46,988 nt of DNA from Clostridia bacterium (GTDB lineage: Bacteria > Bacillota > Clostridia > Oscillospirales > Acutalibacteraceae): assembly GCA_017461005.1 (NCBI GenBank), contig JAFTZU010000115.1, forward strand, positions 1 through 46,988. Direction: 5' to 3'. The notes under the pieces are model-generated. The model was not told where the DNA came from. It saw nothing but the letters and a program-made list of their open reading frames with translations, and made no database searches. Numbering within the stretch: position 1 is the first letter of the stretch; each line of letters starts with the position of its first letter. Both the position numbers and the translations under genes were made by a program. This document shows positions 40,101 to 46,864 of this stretch, in pieces.

Positions 40101-40356
40101 AGTCATCTCCAAGGTCCAGACCATGCGGAAAGACGCGGGCTTCGAGGTCACCGACCACATCGCCCTCTACGTCGACGGTTCCGACGCCGTCAAAGCGGTC
40201 GTCGCGGACAACGAAGCGGTCTTCACGAAGGACGTCCTCGCGGACGCCGTCAACGTGGGTGAGACCCTCGCCGACGCGGACGAAGCCGGTGTCGCCCTCT
40301 CCAAGGAGTGGAAGATCAACGGCAACGACGCGGTCCTCGGCGTCAAGAAAGTCTGA
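37174..40356 (+). CDS. ileS: Isoleucyl-tRNA synthetase (long, IleS2/eukaryote-like type)
   Basis: A 1060-residue class I synthetase that charges tRNA-Ile. Signature motifs are PHIGH in GPPTANGKPHIGHVL (near residue 57) and KMSKS (near residue 603), with an editing domain between containing WTTTPWTL. Cysteine pairs (CPRCGTPL, CPDCGCRDC, CPDCGG) suggest zinc sites. Length, the DFSKVVGFWADMDHPYVTYE region and the C-terminal domain resemble the eukaryote-like IleRS2 branch rather than the roughly 930-residue E. coli type. AAAGGAG precedes the ATG. Controlled by the T-box leader; a terminator follows. Confidence 0.96.
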   Translation: MALYEKVSTDLNFVEREHEVAKFWDEADIFQKTEEQDGRPSYVFYDGPPTANGKPHIGHVLTRVIKDMIPRYRTMKYNFVPRKAGWDTHGLPVEIEVEKKLGLDGKEQIEEYGLEPFIAECKESVWKYKGMWEDFSKVVGFWADMDHPYVTYENDFIESEWWALKKIYDRGLLYKGFKVVPYCPRCGTPLSSHEVAQGYKDVKERSAIVRFKVKDEDAYFLAWTTTPWTLSSNVALCVSPTDTYIKVKAADGYTYYIAEPLADTVLGRLAEDGKPAYEVLESYVGKDLEYKEYEPLYDFEQALADKQRKKGFFVTCDSYVSMDDGTGIVHIAPAFGEDDGRIGRNYDLPFIQMVDEKGELKPETPYAGMFVKDADPKVLVDLDKEGNLYDAPKFEHNYPFCWRCDTPLIYYARESWFIKMTDVRDDLVRNNNTINWIPQSIGEGRFGNWLENVQDWGLSRDRYWGTPLNIWECPDCGCRDCIGSIAELKEKGIDCPDDIELHRPYVDRVKLRCPDCGGEMQRVPEVIDCWFDSGSMPFAQHHYPFENQDLFESQFPADFISEAVDQTRGWFYSLLAISTLIFNKAPYKNVIVLGHVQDEDGQKMSKSKGNAVDPMEALNTYGADAIRWYFYTNSAPWLPNRFSGRAVTEAQRKILGTLWNTYAFYVLYANIDDFDPTKYTLDYDKLSVMDKWCLSKLNSMVKGVDENLDNYRIPEAAAYIEKFVDDLSNWYVRRGRSRYWSEELTQDKINAYMTLYTALVTTAKTAAPMIPFMTEEIYRNLVCSVDKDAPESVHLCSFPEVNEAWIDPELEADMDEVLSIVTLGRACRNGSNRKNRQPLAKMFVKADKALSDFYVEIIEDELNVKAVEFVEDDSALVTYAFKPQMRTLGPKFGKQLGEVRNALAAIEDGSAAKAELDSTGFLTITLSTGEARLAEEDLLIEAVQQEGLYTLSEGGVTVALDTVLTPELEAEGLMREVISKVQTMRKDAGFEVTDHIALYVDGSDAVKAVVADNEAVFTKDVLADAVNVGETLADADEAGVALSKEWKINGNDAVLGVKKV

Positions 40357-40369
40357 GTCACATAAAAAT

Positions 40370-40405
40370 ACCGGACGAGCTCTTCTCGAGTTCGTCCGGT
40401 TTTTC
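40370..40405 (+). terminator. Intrinsic terminator
   Basis: ACCGGACGA pairs with TCGTCCGGT, with an inner GCTC/GAG-rich loop, then TTTTCTTT. Confidence 0.85.
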
Positions 40406-40419
40406 TTTGTATTCGTTTG

Positions 40420-40430
40420 GGCGATGTACC
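40420..40430 (+). repeat. Recurrent intergenic element (GGCGATGTACC variant)
   Basis: Located between the ileS terminator and the 3' end of the serpin gene, with no promoter nearby. Confidence 0.4.
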
Positions 40431-40438
40431 ACTCCTGT

Positions 40439-41803
40439 TCAGGCAACTGCCGCCGGATCTTTCACGACGCCGGTGAACAGGAGGTCGCCGGTGTACCCGG
40501 TGATCGCGAAGTAGAAGGGGCGGTCCACCGTGAAGGTGACGCGCTGGGTCGGCATGGCGGACTTGCTCAGCACGATGGCGGTGAAGGCCGCGGCCTCGAC
40601 ACCGTCTTCGTCCGTCTTGACGCGGGCTGCGTGGGTGATCTGCGAGACCGACGTGTTCGAGGAGTCCTCCATGAGGGGCCCGAAGTTCGCTTTCGCGCCG
40701 AAGATGTCGGTGACGCCCAGTTTCTTGAGGTCCTTGATGAGGTCCACATCAGAGACCGCGTCCATCTTCGGCAGGCTCAGGGTGACCTGCGGGTAGGAGA
40801 AGTTCTTGTAGTTCTCCGTGTCGGTCAGCAGCTTCAGCGCTTCCGCGTCGGAGGCCAGCTGCGCCGGGGTCACGCCCTTCTTCGGCAGGAAGAACCACAT
40901 GGAACCGCTGTTGCGCAGCGGCAGCGCGACGGCTTCGAAGTTCTTGCCGGTGTAGTAGGGGAAGCTCTCGACGAGATGCATCATGTCGACCTTCTTGTCC
41001 CCGCCGGGCACGTGGAAGGTCTGCTGTTTCGTCGCGCTCTGGTCGAACTGCTCGGACCAGGCGGCCTTGTAGTAGATGGTCGAGACGAGTGCCAGGACGA
41101 CCGACGGGTCGAGGGTCAGGTTCCCGGCCTGGTCCTTCAGAAGGTCGTGGGTCTGCTCGTTGATCCAGCTCTGCAGGGCCTTGTCCATCTCTTTGGAACC
41201 GGGTTTCCCGGCGAAGGACCAGGCATAATGCTTTTTCGCGAGGGTCTCGAGGGTCTTCTGGTTGTACTTGAGGCTCTCGTTCAGCCACAGGGAGTTCGCG
41301 AGGAGGCTCGTGCAGTCCCCGTCGTCCTGGTAGTTGGCGGTGAAGAGTTTCTGCACCCGTTTGCGCAGGGACGAGAGGTCCTTCTCCCCGAGCAGGTCGA
41401 GGAGCTGCTGCCGGCTGTTGCCGTCGGTGGTCTCCGTCAGCATGGCGAGGGCCAGGTAGACGTTGACGGGGGAGTAGATCGCGTTCTTCGTCGAATCTTT
41501 CCCGGCAGCCGCGCTGGCGCCGAGGACCTGGGCGAGGGTCTTCTTGTAGAAGGCTTTCATCGCCTTCGCGTTGCCCTTGCCGGCTTCGATGCGGGCTTCG
41601 TTATAGGCCTGCCAGGCGTCGAACTCTTCGTCGGTGGCATTGTCACCGGGTGCCTTGACCGTTTCGGGGTAGACCGGTTTGGCGATGGCCAGGTTCGAGG
41701 CCGCGTTCGACGGCGTGCAGGCGACGAGCGTGGTGAGCAGGACGCTCAGGACCAGCGCGACGGCCAGCACCGCGGACAGGCGTTTCAGCATGGTACGTTT
41801 CAT
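40439..41803 (-). CDS. Serpin-family protease inhibitor lipoprotein
   Basis: A 454-residue lipoprotein. The signal peptide ends in the lipobox LVAC (C29), so it is anchored at the outer face of the membrane. The serpin domain (about residues 80-452) shows YSPVNVYLALAML, NSLWLNESL, STIYYKAAW, the hinge TDEDGVEAAAFTAIV, and the closing VDRPFYFAITGYTGDLLFTG. Counting 17 residues from the hinge E399 places the scissile bond near S415-A416, or K414-S415 if the loop is one shorter. The alanine-rich hinge is that of an inhibitory serpin. The ATG at 41803 has AAGGAGAG upstream. Confidence 0.92.
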   Translation of the reverse strand: MKRTMLKRLSAVLAVALVLSVLLTTLVACTPSNAASNLAIAKPVYPETVKAPGDNATDEEFDAWQAYNEARIEAGKGNAKAMKAFYKKTLAQVLGASAAAGKDSTKNAIYSPVNVYLALAMLTETTDGNSRQQLLDLLGEKDLSSLRKRVQKLFTANYQDDGDCTSLLANSLWLNESLKYNQKTLETLAKKHYAWSFAGKPGSKEMDKALQSWINEQTHDLLKDQAGNLTLDPSVVLALVSTIYYKAAWSEQFDQSATKQQTFHVPGGDKKVDMMHLVESFPYYTGKNFEAVALPLRNSGSMWFFLPKKGVTPAQLASDAEALKLLTDTENYKNFSYPQVTLSLPKMDAVSDVDLIKDLKKLGVTDIFGAKANFGPLMEDSSNTSVSQITHAARVKTDEDGVEAAAFTAIVLSKSAMPTQRVTFTVDRPFYFAITGYTGDLLFTGVVKDPAAVA

Positions 41804-41862
41804 AAAACTCTCTCCTTTTCCAAAGCATGAGTTTTCTAAATCAGTAATAACAGAGTTTGGGC

Positions 41863-41895
41863 AAAAAAGCAAGCCCGCCGGAATGGCGGGCTTGC
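41863..41895 (-). terminator. Intrinsic terminator downstream of the SGNH gene
   Basis: On the minus strand, GCAAGCCCGCC pairs with GGCGGGCTTGC around five bases, then TTTTTTG. It separates the SGNH and serpin genes, so the serpin probably has its own promoter. Confidence 0.85.
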
Positions 41896-41904
41896 GAAAC
41901 GAGG

Positions 41905-42900
41905 TCAGATCTGTGCGTTGAGGGAGGCGACGATGATGTCCGCCATCTGCTTGTGGCCGTAAGCCGTCGGATGGTTGTCGTTGAGGTATCCGGGGCTGTT
42001 GCGGTCGCAGAAGAGGGTGTCGATGTGCTCCATCTTCACGTAGGTGTAGCCGTTGCCCGCGGCAGCGCCGGCGGCGTGGCTGTTGAAGAGGTCGATGAAG
42101 GGCGTGACGAGCGCGCCGATGTCGACGGGCAGAGCGCCCTTGATGAACGCGTCCTGCGCGGCGTTATAGTAGCCGATGACGAGGAGTTTCGCGTTCGGGT
42201 TGATCTCCTTGATCTTCTTGACGATCGCGTTGAAGTTCGTCACGTACTGACGGTAGAACCCGATGAGCAGGGTGGAGACCTGTGCCATGTATGCGGCATT
42301 GTCCGCCAGTTTGTAAGCGTTGCCCAGCATATCGCCCCAGAAAGCAAGAGCAAGGTTCAGGTTCTCGCCCTGGACGTTGTCGAGGATGCCGCCCGGGATG
42401 GTGAGGTCGTTGATGCCGATGCCGAGGGTGATGACGTCGGCCTTCTTGATGTGGTTGTAGTACTGCTTGCGGACCTGAGCGAGACCGGCCTGGTCGACGG
42501 TGCGGTAGTTGTCCGTGGTCGGGACTCTCCAGCCGACCGCGATGTCTCCGGGGTAGTCCTCACAGAGGAGGTAGCGCAGGTCGTGGGAGCGGAGGCCGAT
42601 GTGGGCGTCCTGGTAGATCTTGTCCGCGCCGATGGCTTTTCCGACATACTGCGGGTAGGAACCGTCGACGACGGGCCAGGAGGCTTTCCACTTGGTGTCT
42701 TCGACGAACCCGGGCAGGGAATACCCCGCGGCGATGGAGTCGCCCAGCACAGTATAGACGACCTTTCCGTCCTTGTTGATGTCGTACTTCGAATACGTTT
42801 TCGTACTCTTCTTGGTGGCTGCGAAGGCAAAGACCGACGTGAAGCTCAGCACGAGGGCGAGCGTCAGGAGGACGGCCAGCAGCTTTCTGGTTCTCTTCAT
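41905..42900 (-). CDS. Secreted SGNH/GDSL hydrolase
   Basis: A 331-residue exported esterase or lipase. The signal peptide covers residues 1-29 (LLAVLLTLALVLSF core, then SVFAFAA). Block I is TVLGDSIAAGYS (nucleophile S55), block III is GIGINDL, and the catalytic Asp/His pair is in NDNHPTAYGH. It is likely to de-esterify acyl groups on polysaccharide or lipid outside the cell. AAGGAG precedes the ATG at 42900. The upstream neighbour is a DHHW protein with a related SGNH-type role. Confidence 0.88.
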   Translation of the reverse strand: MKRTRKLLAVLLTLALVLSFTSVFAFAATKKSTKTYSKYDINKDGKVVYTVLGDSIAAGYSLPGFVEDTKWKASWPVVDGSYPQYVGKAIGADKIYQDAHIGLRSHDLRYLLCEDYPGDIAVGWRVPTTDNYRTVDQAGLAQVRKQYYNHIKKADVITLGIGINDLTIPGGILDNVQGENLNLALAFWGDMLGNAYKLADNAAYMAQVSTLLIGFYRQYVTNFNAIVKKIKEINPNAKLLVIGYYNAAQDAFIKGALPVDIGALVTPFIDLFNSHAAGAAAGNGYTYVKMEHIDTLFCDRNSPGYLNDNHPTAYGHKQMADIIVASLNAQI

Positions 42901-42939
42901 GAAACCACTCCTTACAAACACACTTATTTACTAACCTAT

Positions 42940-42945
42940 ATTATA
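42940..42945 (-). promoter_or_regulatory. -10 element for the SGNH gene
   Basis: TATAAT on the minus strand, about 40 bases upstream of the start; no clear -35. Suggests transcription separate from the DHHW gene. Confidence 0.4.
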
Positions 42946-42977
42946 TCAGATGGATGTTGAATCTTTCTGAAAACTTC

Positions 42978-44132
42978 TCAGCTCAGACCCAGCATTTTTT
43001 CGAATGCGTTGCGGTAGGTCGGGTTCGAGGGGGCGAACGCGTAGTTCAGGAACAGGACGTCGTCGATGTCGTGCTGCTGCACGAACGACGTGAGGTTCAG
43101 ATCCACCTTCCGGGGGTCGACGACGTAGACCGTTTCATAGTTGTCGGTGAGGAAGGGGGCGAACGCGTTGCCGTAGGACTCCTTGACCATGAGGATGGAC
43201 TTCCCGTTTTTGTTCTCGGTGTCGAACTTCAGGATGGGGTTGTCGCCCTCGATGAAGCACAGGTAGGCGTACTTTGAGGAGACGGTCGGGTTGACGACTT
43301 TCGCGTTCCGTCCGCCGGTGAGTTCCGCTGTGTTATAGGCGCGGCCGGTGGAGGCGGTCAGCGGGAAGTAGTACTTCACGGTGTCCGGGTTATTTTTGAG
43401 GACAGCCTCCTGGGTCTTGCTGTAAAGGCTCCCGACGAAGCCTTCGATCTCGCCGGACTTGTACTCGGAGAGCTTCGGTGCCGTGAGGCCTGCCGCCTTG
43501 CAGAAGGTCCGGTAGGCGTAGTAGGCGCCGGTGGCGGTCCAGTGGTGGTCCGTCCGCAGGTAGATGTATTCGTCGACGTGGCGGGCCATGGTGTCCCGGC
43601 AGTCGATGGCGGTGATGTTCCCGGCCTTCATCGGCGTGTAGGCATAGTCGATGGCGGTCTCGAACAGATGGTTCTTCGTTTTATAGTCGTCCGGTCCGTA
43701 GAACTCGACCGAGGTGGGGGCGAGGAGGACGTAGACATGGGAGTTCGGGACGGTGCCGGCGAAGGTGTTGATGTCCTCGCCGTAGCGGGTCAGCCACTTC
43801 TGGGAGACGCTGAAGATCTCCATGGCGCGGTTCCCCTGGATGATGACCGTGCTGTCGACGTTGTAGTCGTTCTTGTTCGACGGGACTTCGACGTTGCCGC
43901 CTTTCTGGACGTCGGCCTGTTCGACGGCGGTCTGTTTTGCGGCCGGTGCATCGCCCACCTTGGCGGTCTGCGCGGAGCGGGACTGCCCGAACAGCAGAAT
44001 GAGCACGAGGACCAGAAGCACGCCGACTGCAGCGCAGATGGCGGGGACGGTCTGGTCCTTCGAGAACGGTTTGATGGTGGCAAAGTCGCCGCCGTATCGG
44101 GGTTTTACCGGCGTTCCTTTGACTTGCTTCAT
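42978..44132 (-). CDS. DHHW-motif membrane protein (AlgJ/DltD-like)
   Basis: A 384-residue protein with one N-terminal membrane helix (about residues 30-48) and a large outside domain. YLRTDHHWTATGAYYAYRTF contains the family-defining DHHW motif, and MVKESYGNAFAPFL is a strand-Ser motif expected near the end of the SGNH-like core. DHHW and AlgJ/AlgX-type proteins are associated with O-acylation of extracellular polymers, but no acyltransferase of the MBOAT class is in the window. AAGAAGGCAT lies upstream. It follows the phosphoesterase gene by 33 bases. Confidence 0.85.
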   Translation of the reverse strand: MKQVKGTPVKPRYGGDFATIKPFSKDQTVPAICAAVGVLLVLVLILLFGQSRSAQTAKVGDAPAAKQTAVEQADVQKGGNVEVPSNKNDYNVDSTVIIQGNRAMEIFSVSQKWLTRYGEDINTFAGTVPNSHVYVLLAPTSVEFYGPDDYKTKNHLFETAIDYAYTPMKAGNITAIDCRDTMARHVDEYIYLRTDHHWTATGAYYAYRTFCKAAGLTAPKLSEYKSGEIEGFVGSLYSKTQEAVLKNNPDTVKYYFPLTASTGRAYNTAELTGGRNAKVVNPTVSSKYAYLCFIEGDNPILKFDTENKNGKSILMVKESYGNAFAPFLTDNYETVYVVDPRKVDLNLTSFVQQHDIDDVLFLNYAFAPSNPTYRNAFEKMLGLS

Positions 44133-44165
44133 GTAGGAAAAATGCCTTCTTTCTGGCGATTCACG

Positions 44166-44855
44166 TTAGATGGGTTTGCCGGTCCAGGCCTCGAGGACGT
44201 TCGTGAAGACCGCGACCTGGGTGGCGGAGATGTGCTTGTCCATGTGGAGGCTGCCGAAGTACCATTTGCGGTAGTCGACGGCGCCGGCCAGCTCCTCAAA
44301 GTAGGTGTTGAGCAGGGTGACACGGGACTTCTCCGTGAACTGCATCTGCAGGAATTCCTTCACTTTCGCGGAGGGCTCGTGGGTGATGACGATGTCCACG
44401 ATGTTGTTGTAGGTGGCCATGTTCTCGGCCCCTTCGATGAGTTCCTGCTGGGAGGGGCTCTCCTCCGGATACCAGGTGTCGTTCGCGATGCGGATGTCCA
44501 CGTCGGGGCTCTCGCCGCCGCCCATCGTGAAGATGCGCAGGCCGTCGATGTTGAAGATCTGACCGCGCATGAGGTGGTAGACACTGCCGATGATGTGGTG
44601 GACCTTGCCGCCGTTCCATTCGCTGACGGGGTAGCTGTTCAGCATCTCGAAGTTTTCATGGGTGCCGTCGACGAAGCAGATATTGAACTTCTTCTCGCTG
44701 AGTTTTTCGAGGATCTTCTCTTCTTCCCGGGAACCGTCCCACAGGAAGCCGAAATCTCCGCAGATGATGAGTGTATCGCCCTTCTTGAGCTTCTTCATGG
44801 CAGGCAGTTTGAAACGTTCAAAATCGCCGTGCATATCGCCGGTCACATATACCAA
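44166..44855 (-). CDS. Cytosolic metallophosphoesterase
   Basis: A 229-residue calcineurin-like phosphoesterase. Motifs are VTGDMHGDF near the start, IICGDFGFLWDG, a GTHEN in place of the usual GNHE/D, TMGGGES and IVITHEPS. No signal peptide. I chose the TTG at 44855 because GGAGGG sits 7 bases upstream, and the protein then begins VYVTGDMHG as usual for the family; an earlier TTG at 44870 overlaps that ribosome site. Substrate unknown. Confidence 0.85.
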   Translation of the reverse strand: MVYVTGDMHGDFERFKLPAMKKLKKGDTLIICGDFGFLWDGSREEEKILEKLSEKKFNICFVDGTHENFEMLNSYPVSEWNGGKVHHIIGSVYHLMRGQIFNIDGLRIFTMGGGESPDVDIRIANDTWYPEESPSQQELIEGAENMATYNNIVDIVITHEPSAKVKEFLQMQFTEKSRVTLLNTYFEELAGAVDYRKWYFGSLHMDKHISATQVAVFTNVLEAWTGKPI

Positions 44856-44915
44856 AGGTGTTCCCTCCAAATATCGTTCTGTTGCACTTTATTTTTGTGA
44901 ATTTTCTGTTATACT

Positions 44916-44921
44916 TATAAT
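44916..44921 (+). promoter_or_regulatory. -10 element for the carboxypeptidase gene
   Basis: TATAAT 38 bases before the ATG at 44960, in a very AT-rich divergent region. The -35 is unclear. Confidence 0.4.
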
Positions 44922-44959
44922 GCTTTAGTAATAATACAATATTACAGAGGGAATTGTCT

Positions 44960-46438
44960 ATGGAAAAAGCGTTAAAAAAACTGTTTATCCTGCCCCTGCT
45001 TTTGGCGCTTCTTGTGACTCTCACACCCATCCTTCCGGCCCATGCGGCCTATAACGCCGAGGTCGAATTCGAATCCGACATCGTGTACATGGAGAGTCTT
45101 GACCAGGGAACGGTCATCTTCAACAAGAATGCAGATAAGAAGACGCCGATGGCGTCTCTCACCAAGATCACGACCGCCATGGTGGTCCTCGAAAAGGCCA
45201 ACGACCTGCAGCGGGTCTGCACGGTCACACAGGCGGAGCTCGATGAGCTCGCGAACACCAACAGCTCGACGGCCGGACTGGTCGACGGGGAAGAACTCAC
45301 GGTCGAACAGCTCCTGTACCTTCTGATGGTCCACAGCGCGAACGAGGCGGCCATCATCCTGGCCCACGAGTTCAGCGGCAGTACCGCGGCCTTCGTCGAC
45401 GAGATGAACGCCTATGCCGCCAAACTCGGCTGTAAGGACACCCACTACACGAACCCCCACGGCCTCGACGCGGAAGGCCACTACACCACCGCCAGAGACC
45501 TTGCCATCATCATCCGTCACGCGCTTCAGAACGAAGAGTTCACGAAGATCGTCGGCACTCCGGTCTACGAGATGGCCGCGACGAACAAGCGGGACGCCAA
45601 GTCGTATAACAACACGAACTCACTGATCGTCCCGGGCTCCTTTTACAGCTATTCGCCCTGCAAGGGCATCAAGACCGGCACCACCGCCGAAGCGGGTTAC
45701 TGCCTTGCCTCCTACGCGTCCCAGAACGGGTACACGTACCTGACGATCATCATCCAGGGCGCGGAAGGCTGGAAGAACCGGACGTCTTCCGGCGGCAACA
45801 CGGCGTTCAACGAGACCATCCGCGCTTACAAGTGGGTGTTCGATAACATCAAACTGACGCCCATCGCCTCCCCGAAGGACAAGGTCGCACAGGTCGATGT
45901 CAAACTCGGCCGGAAGAAAGACAAGGTGACCCTGGTCCCGGCACAGGAGGTCCAGGCGCTCATCCCGTCCAGTATCGACTCCTCGGGCATCTCGATCGAA
46001 CTCATCCCCGAGTCTCTCCCGGAGGAAGTCCTGGCGCCGGTCAAACCCGGTGACAAGATCGGCAAGGCAAAGGTCCTCTATGCCGGCGAAGAGCTGACGA
46101 CCGTCGACCTCGCCGCGTCCGAAGAGGTCAAACGCAGCTGGCCCGCCACCGTCTGGTACTACCTGAAGAAGGGCTTCGGCTACTGGAGCGTCCGCATTGC
46201 GGCGCTGGCCCTGCTGCTCCTGATCATCGCTCTGCTCATCTGGCGGCGCGTCCGCAAGAAACAGCAGAAGGACTCGAACCTCAACATGATCCGCATCCGT
46301 CACGACGTCGACGGCACCGGCGGATCCCTCCGCGGTGTCAACACCGAACTGGTCCGGGGCCGGAAATCCTCGTACCAGATGAAACGCGAGTCCCGCCGCC
46401 GCCACCGCTCCCGCAGCTACTGGCGCACGAAACGCTGA
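44960..46438 (+). CDS. D-alanyl-D-alanine carboxypeptidase (DacF/PBP5-like)
   Basis: A 492-residue exported enzyme that trims the terminal D-Ala from peptidoglycan stem peptides. The signal peptide ends near residue 30 (PAHAA). Active-site motifs are SLTK (66-69), SAN (126-128) and KTG (238-240). The PBP5-type C-terminal beta domain spans about residues 290-390. A membrane helix (411-428) follows instead of the usual amphipathic anchor, then a 60-residue very basic tail ending RRRHRSRSYWRTKR. The tail is atypical and probably cytosolic. GAGGG lies before the ATG at 44960. Confidence 0.93.
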   Translation: MEKALKKLFILPLLLALLVTLTPILPAHAAYNAEVEFESDIVYMESLDQGTVIFNKNADKKTPMASLTKITTAMVVLEKANDLQRVCTVTQAELDELANTNSSTAGLVDGEELTVEQLLYLLMVHSANEAAIILAHEFSGSTAAFVDEMNAYAAKLGCKDTHYTNPHGLDAEGHYTTARDLAIIIRHALQNEEFTKIVGTPVYEMAATNKRDAKSYNNTNSLIVPGSFYSYSPCKGIKTGTTAEAGYCLASYASQNGYTYLTIIIQGAEGWKNRTSSGGNTAFNETIRAYKWVFDNIKLTPIASPKDKVAQVDVKLGRKKDKVTLVPAQEVQALIPSSIDSSGISIELIPESLPEEVLAPVKPGDKIGKAKVLYAGEELTTVDLAASEEVKRSWPATVWYYLKKGFGYWSVRIAALALLLLIIALLIWRRVRKKQQKDSNLNMIRIRHDVDGTGGSLRGVNTELVRGRKSSYQMKRESRRRHRSRSYWRTKR

Positions 46439-46490
46439 CCCGCGCTCGACTCCTCGGCGCCCAGCTCGGCGCTCCAAACTATGCAACTCA

Positions 46491-46524
46491 AAAGACCTGC
46501 AGATGTCCCTGCAGGTCTTTTTTA
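46491..46524 (+). terminator. Intrinsic terminator
   Basis: AAAGACCTGCAG pairs with CTGCAGGTCTTT around six bases, then TTTTATG. Confidence 0.85.
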
Positions 46525-46559
46525 TGCTTTCATGCATGCAAACCCCGCAACTCCGAATT

Positions 46560-46860
46560 TGTCTGGCTTCTTATTGGCGATTTACCCCTTGATCCAAACA
46601 CACAGGCGAAGCTTCCTCGGTAACATCCGCCCTCGCAGCCGGCCGTCGGAGCGGCCTGGCAAGCTACGGTGCGTATTGACGCCCTTCGCTTTGCTTCGGG
46701 CTTGGGTGCCACAGTTCTTCAGTGCTGTCAAGGGCGCCCCCGGGCGCCACACCCGGTGTGGCAAAGCCCCATGACAGCACCTCCGCCCTGTGGCACAGGG
46801 CAGACAACAGGCCAAAGGGGCACTGCGGCCCTTCGGCCTGCAAGAAATGGTGTGTTTTTG
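46560..46860. other. Non-coding, hairpin-rich GC region
   Basis: No convincing gene. It holds a chain of stem-loops: GCCCTTCG...CGGGC near 46680-46702, GGCGCC-rich palindrome 46731-46747, CACACCCGGTGTGG 46749-46762, GCCCTGTGGCACAGGGC 46787-46803, and GGCC...GGCC pairs 46811-46841. A longer-range pair TGCTGTCA/TGACAGCA (46723-46730 with 46772-46779) encloses the middle ones. This could be a structured RNA or an interspersed repeat. Short open frames here look spurious. Confidence 0.45.
46576..46586 (+). repeat. Recurrent intergenic element (exact GGCGATTTACC)
   Basis: Fourth exact copy of the 11-mer, at the left edge of the hairpin-rich non-coding region. Confidence 0.5.
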
Positions 46861-46864
46861 GAGC

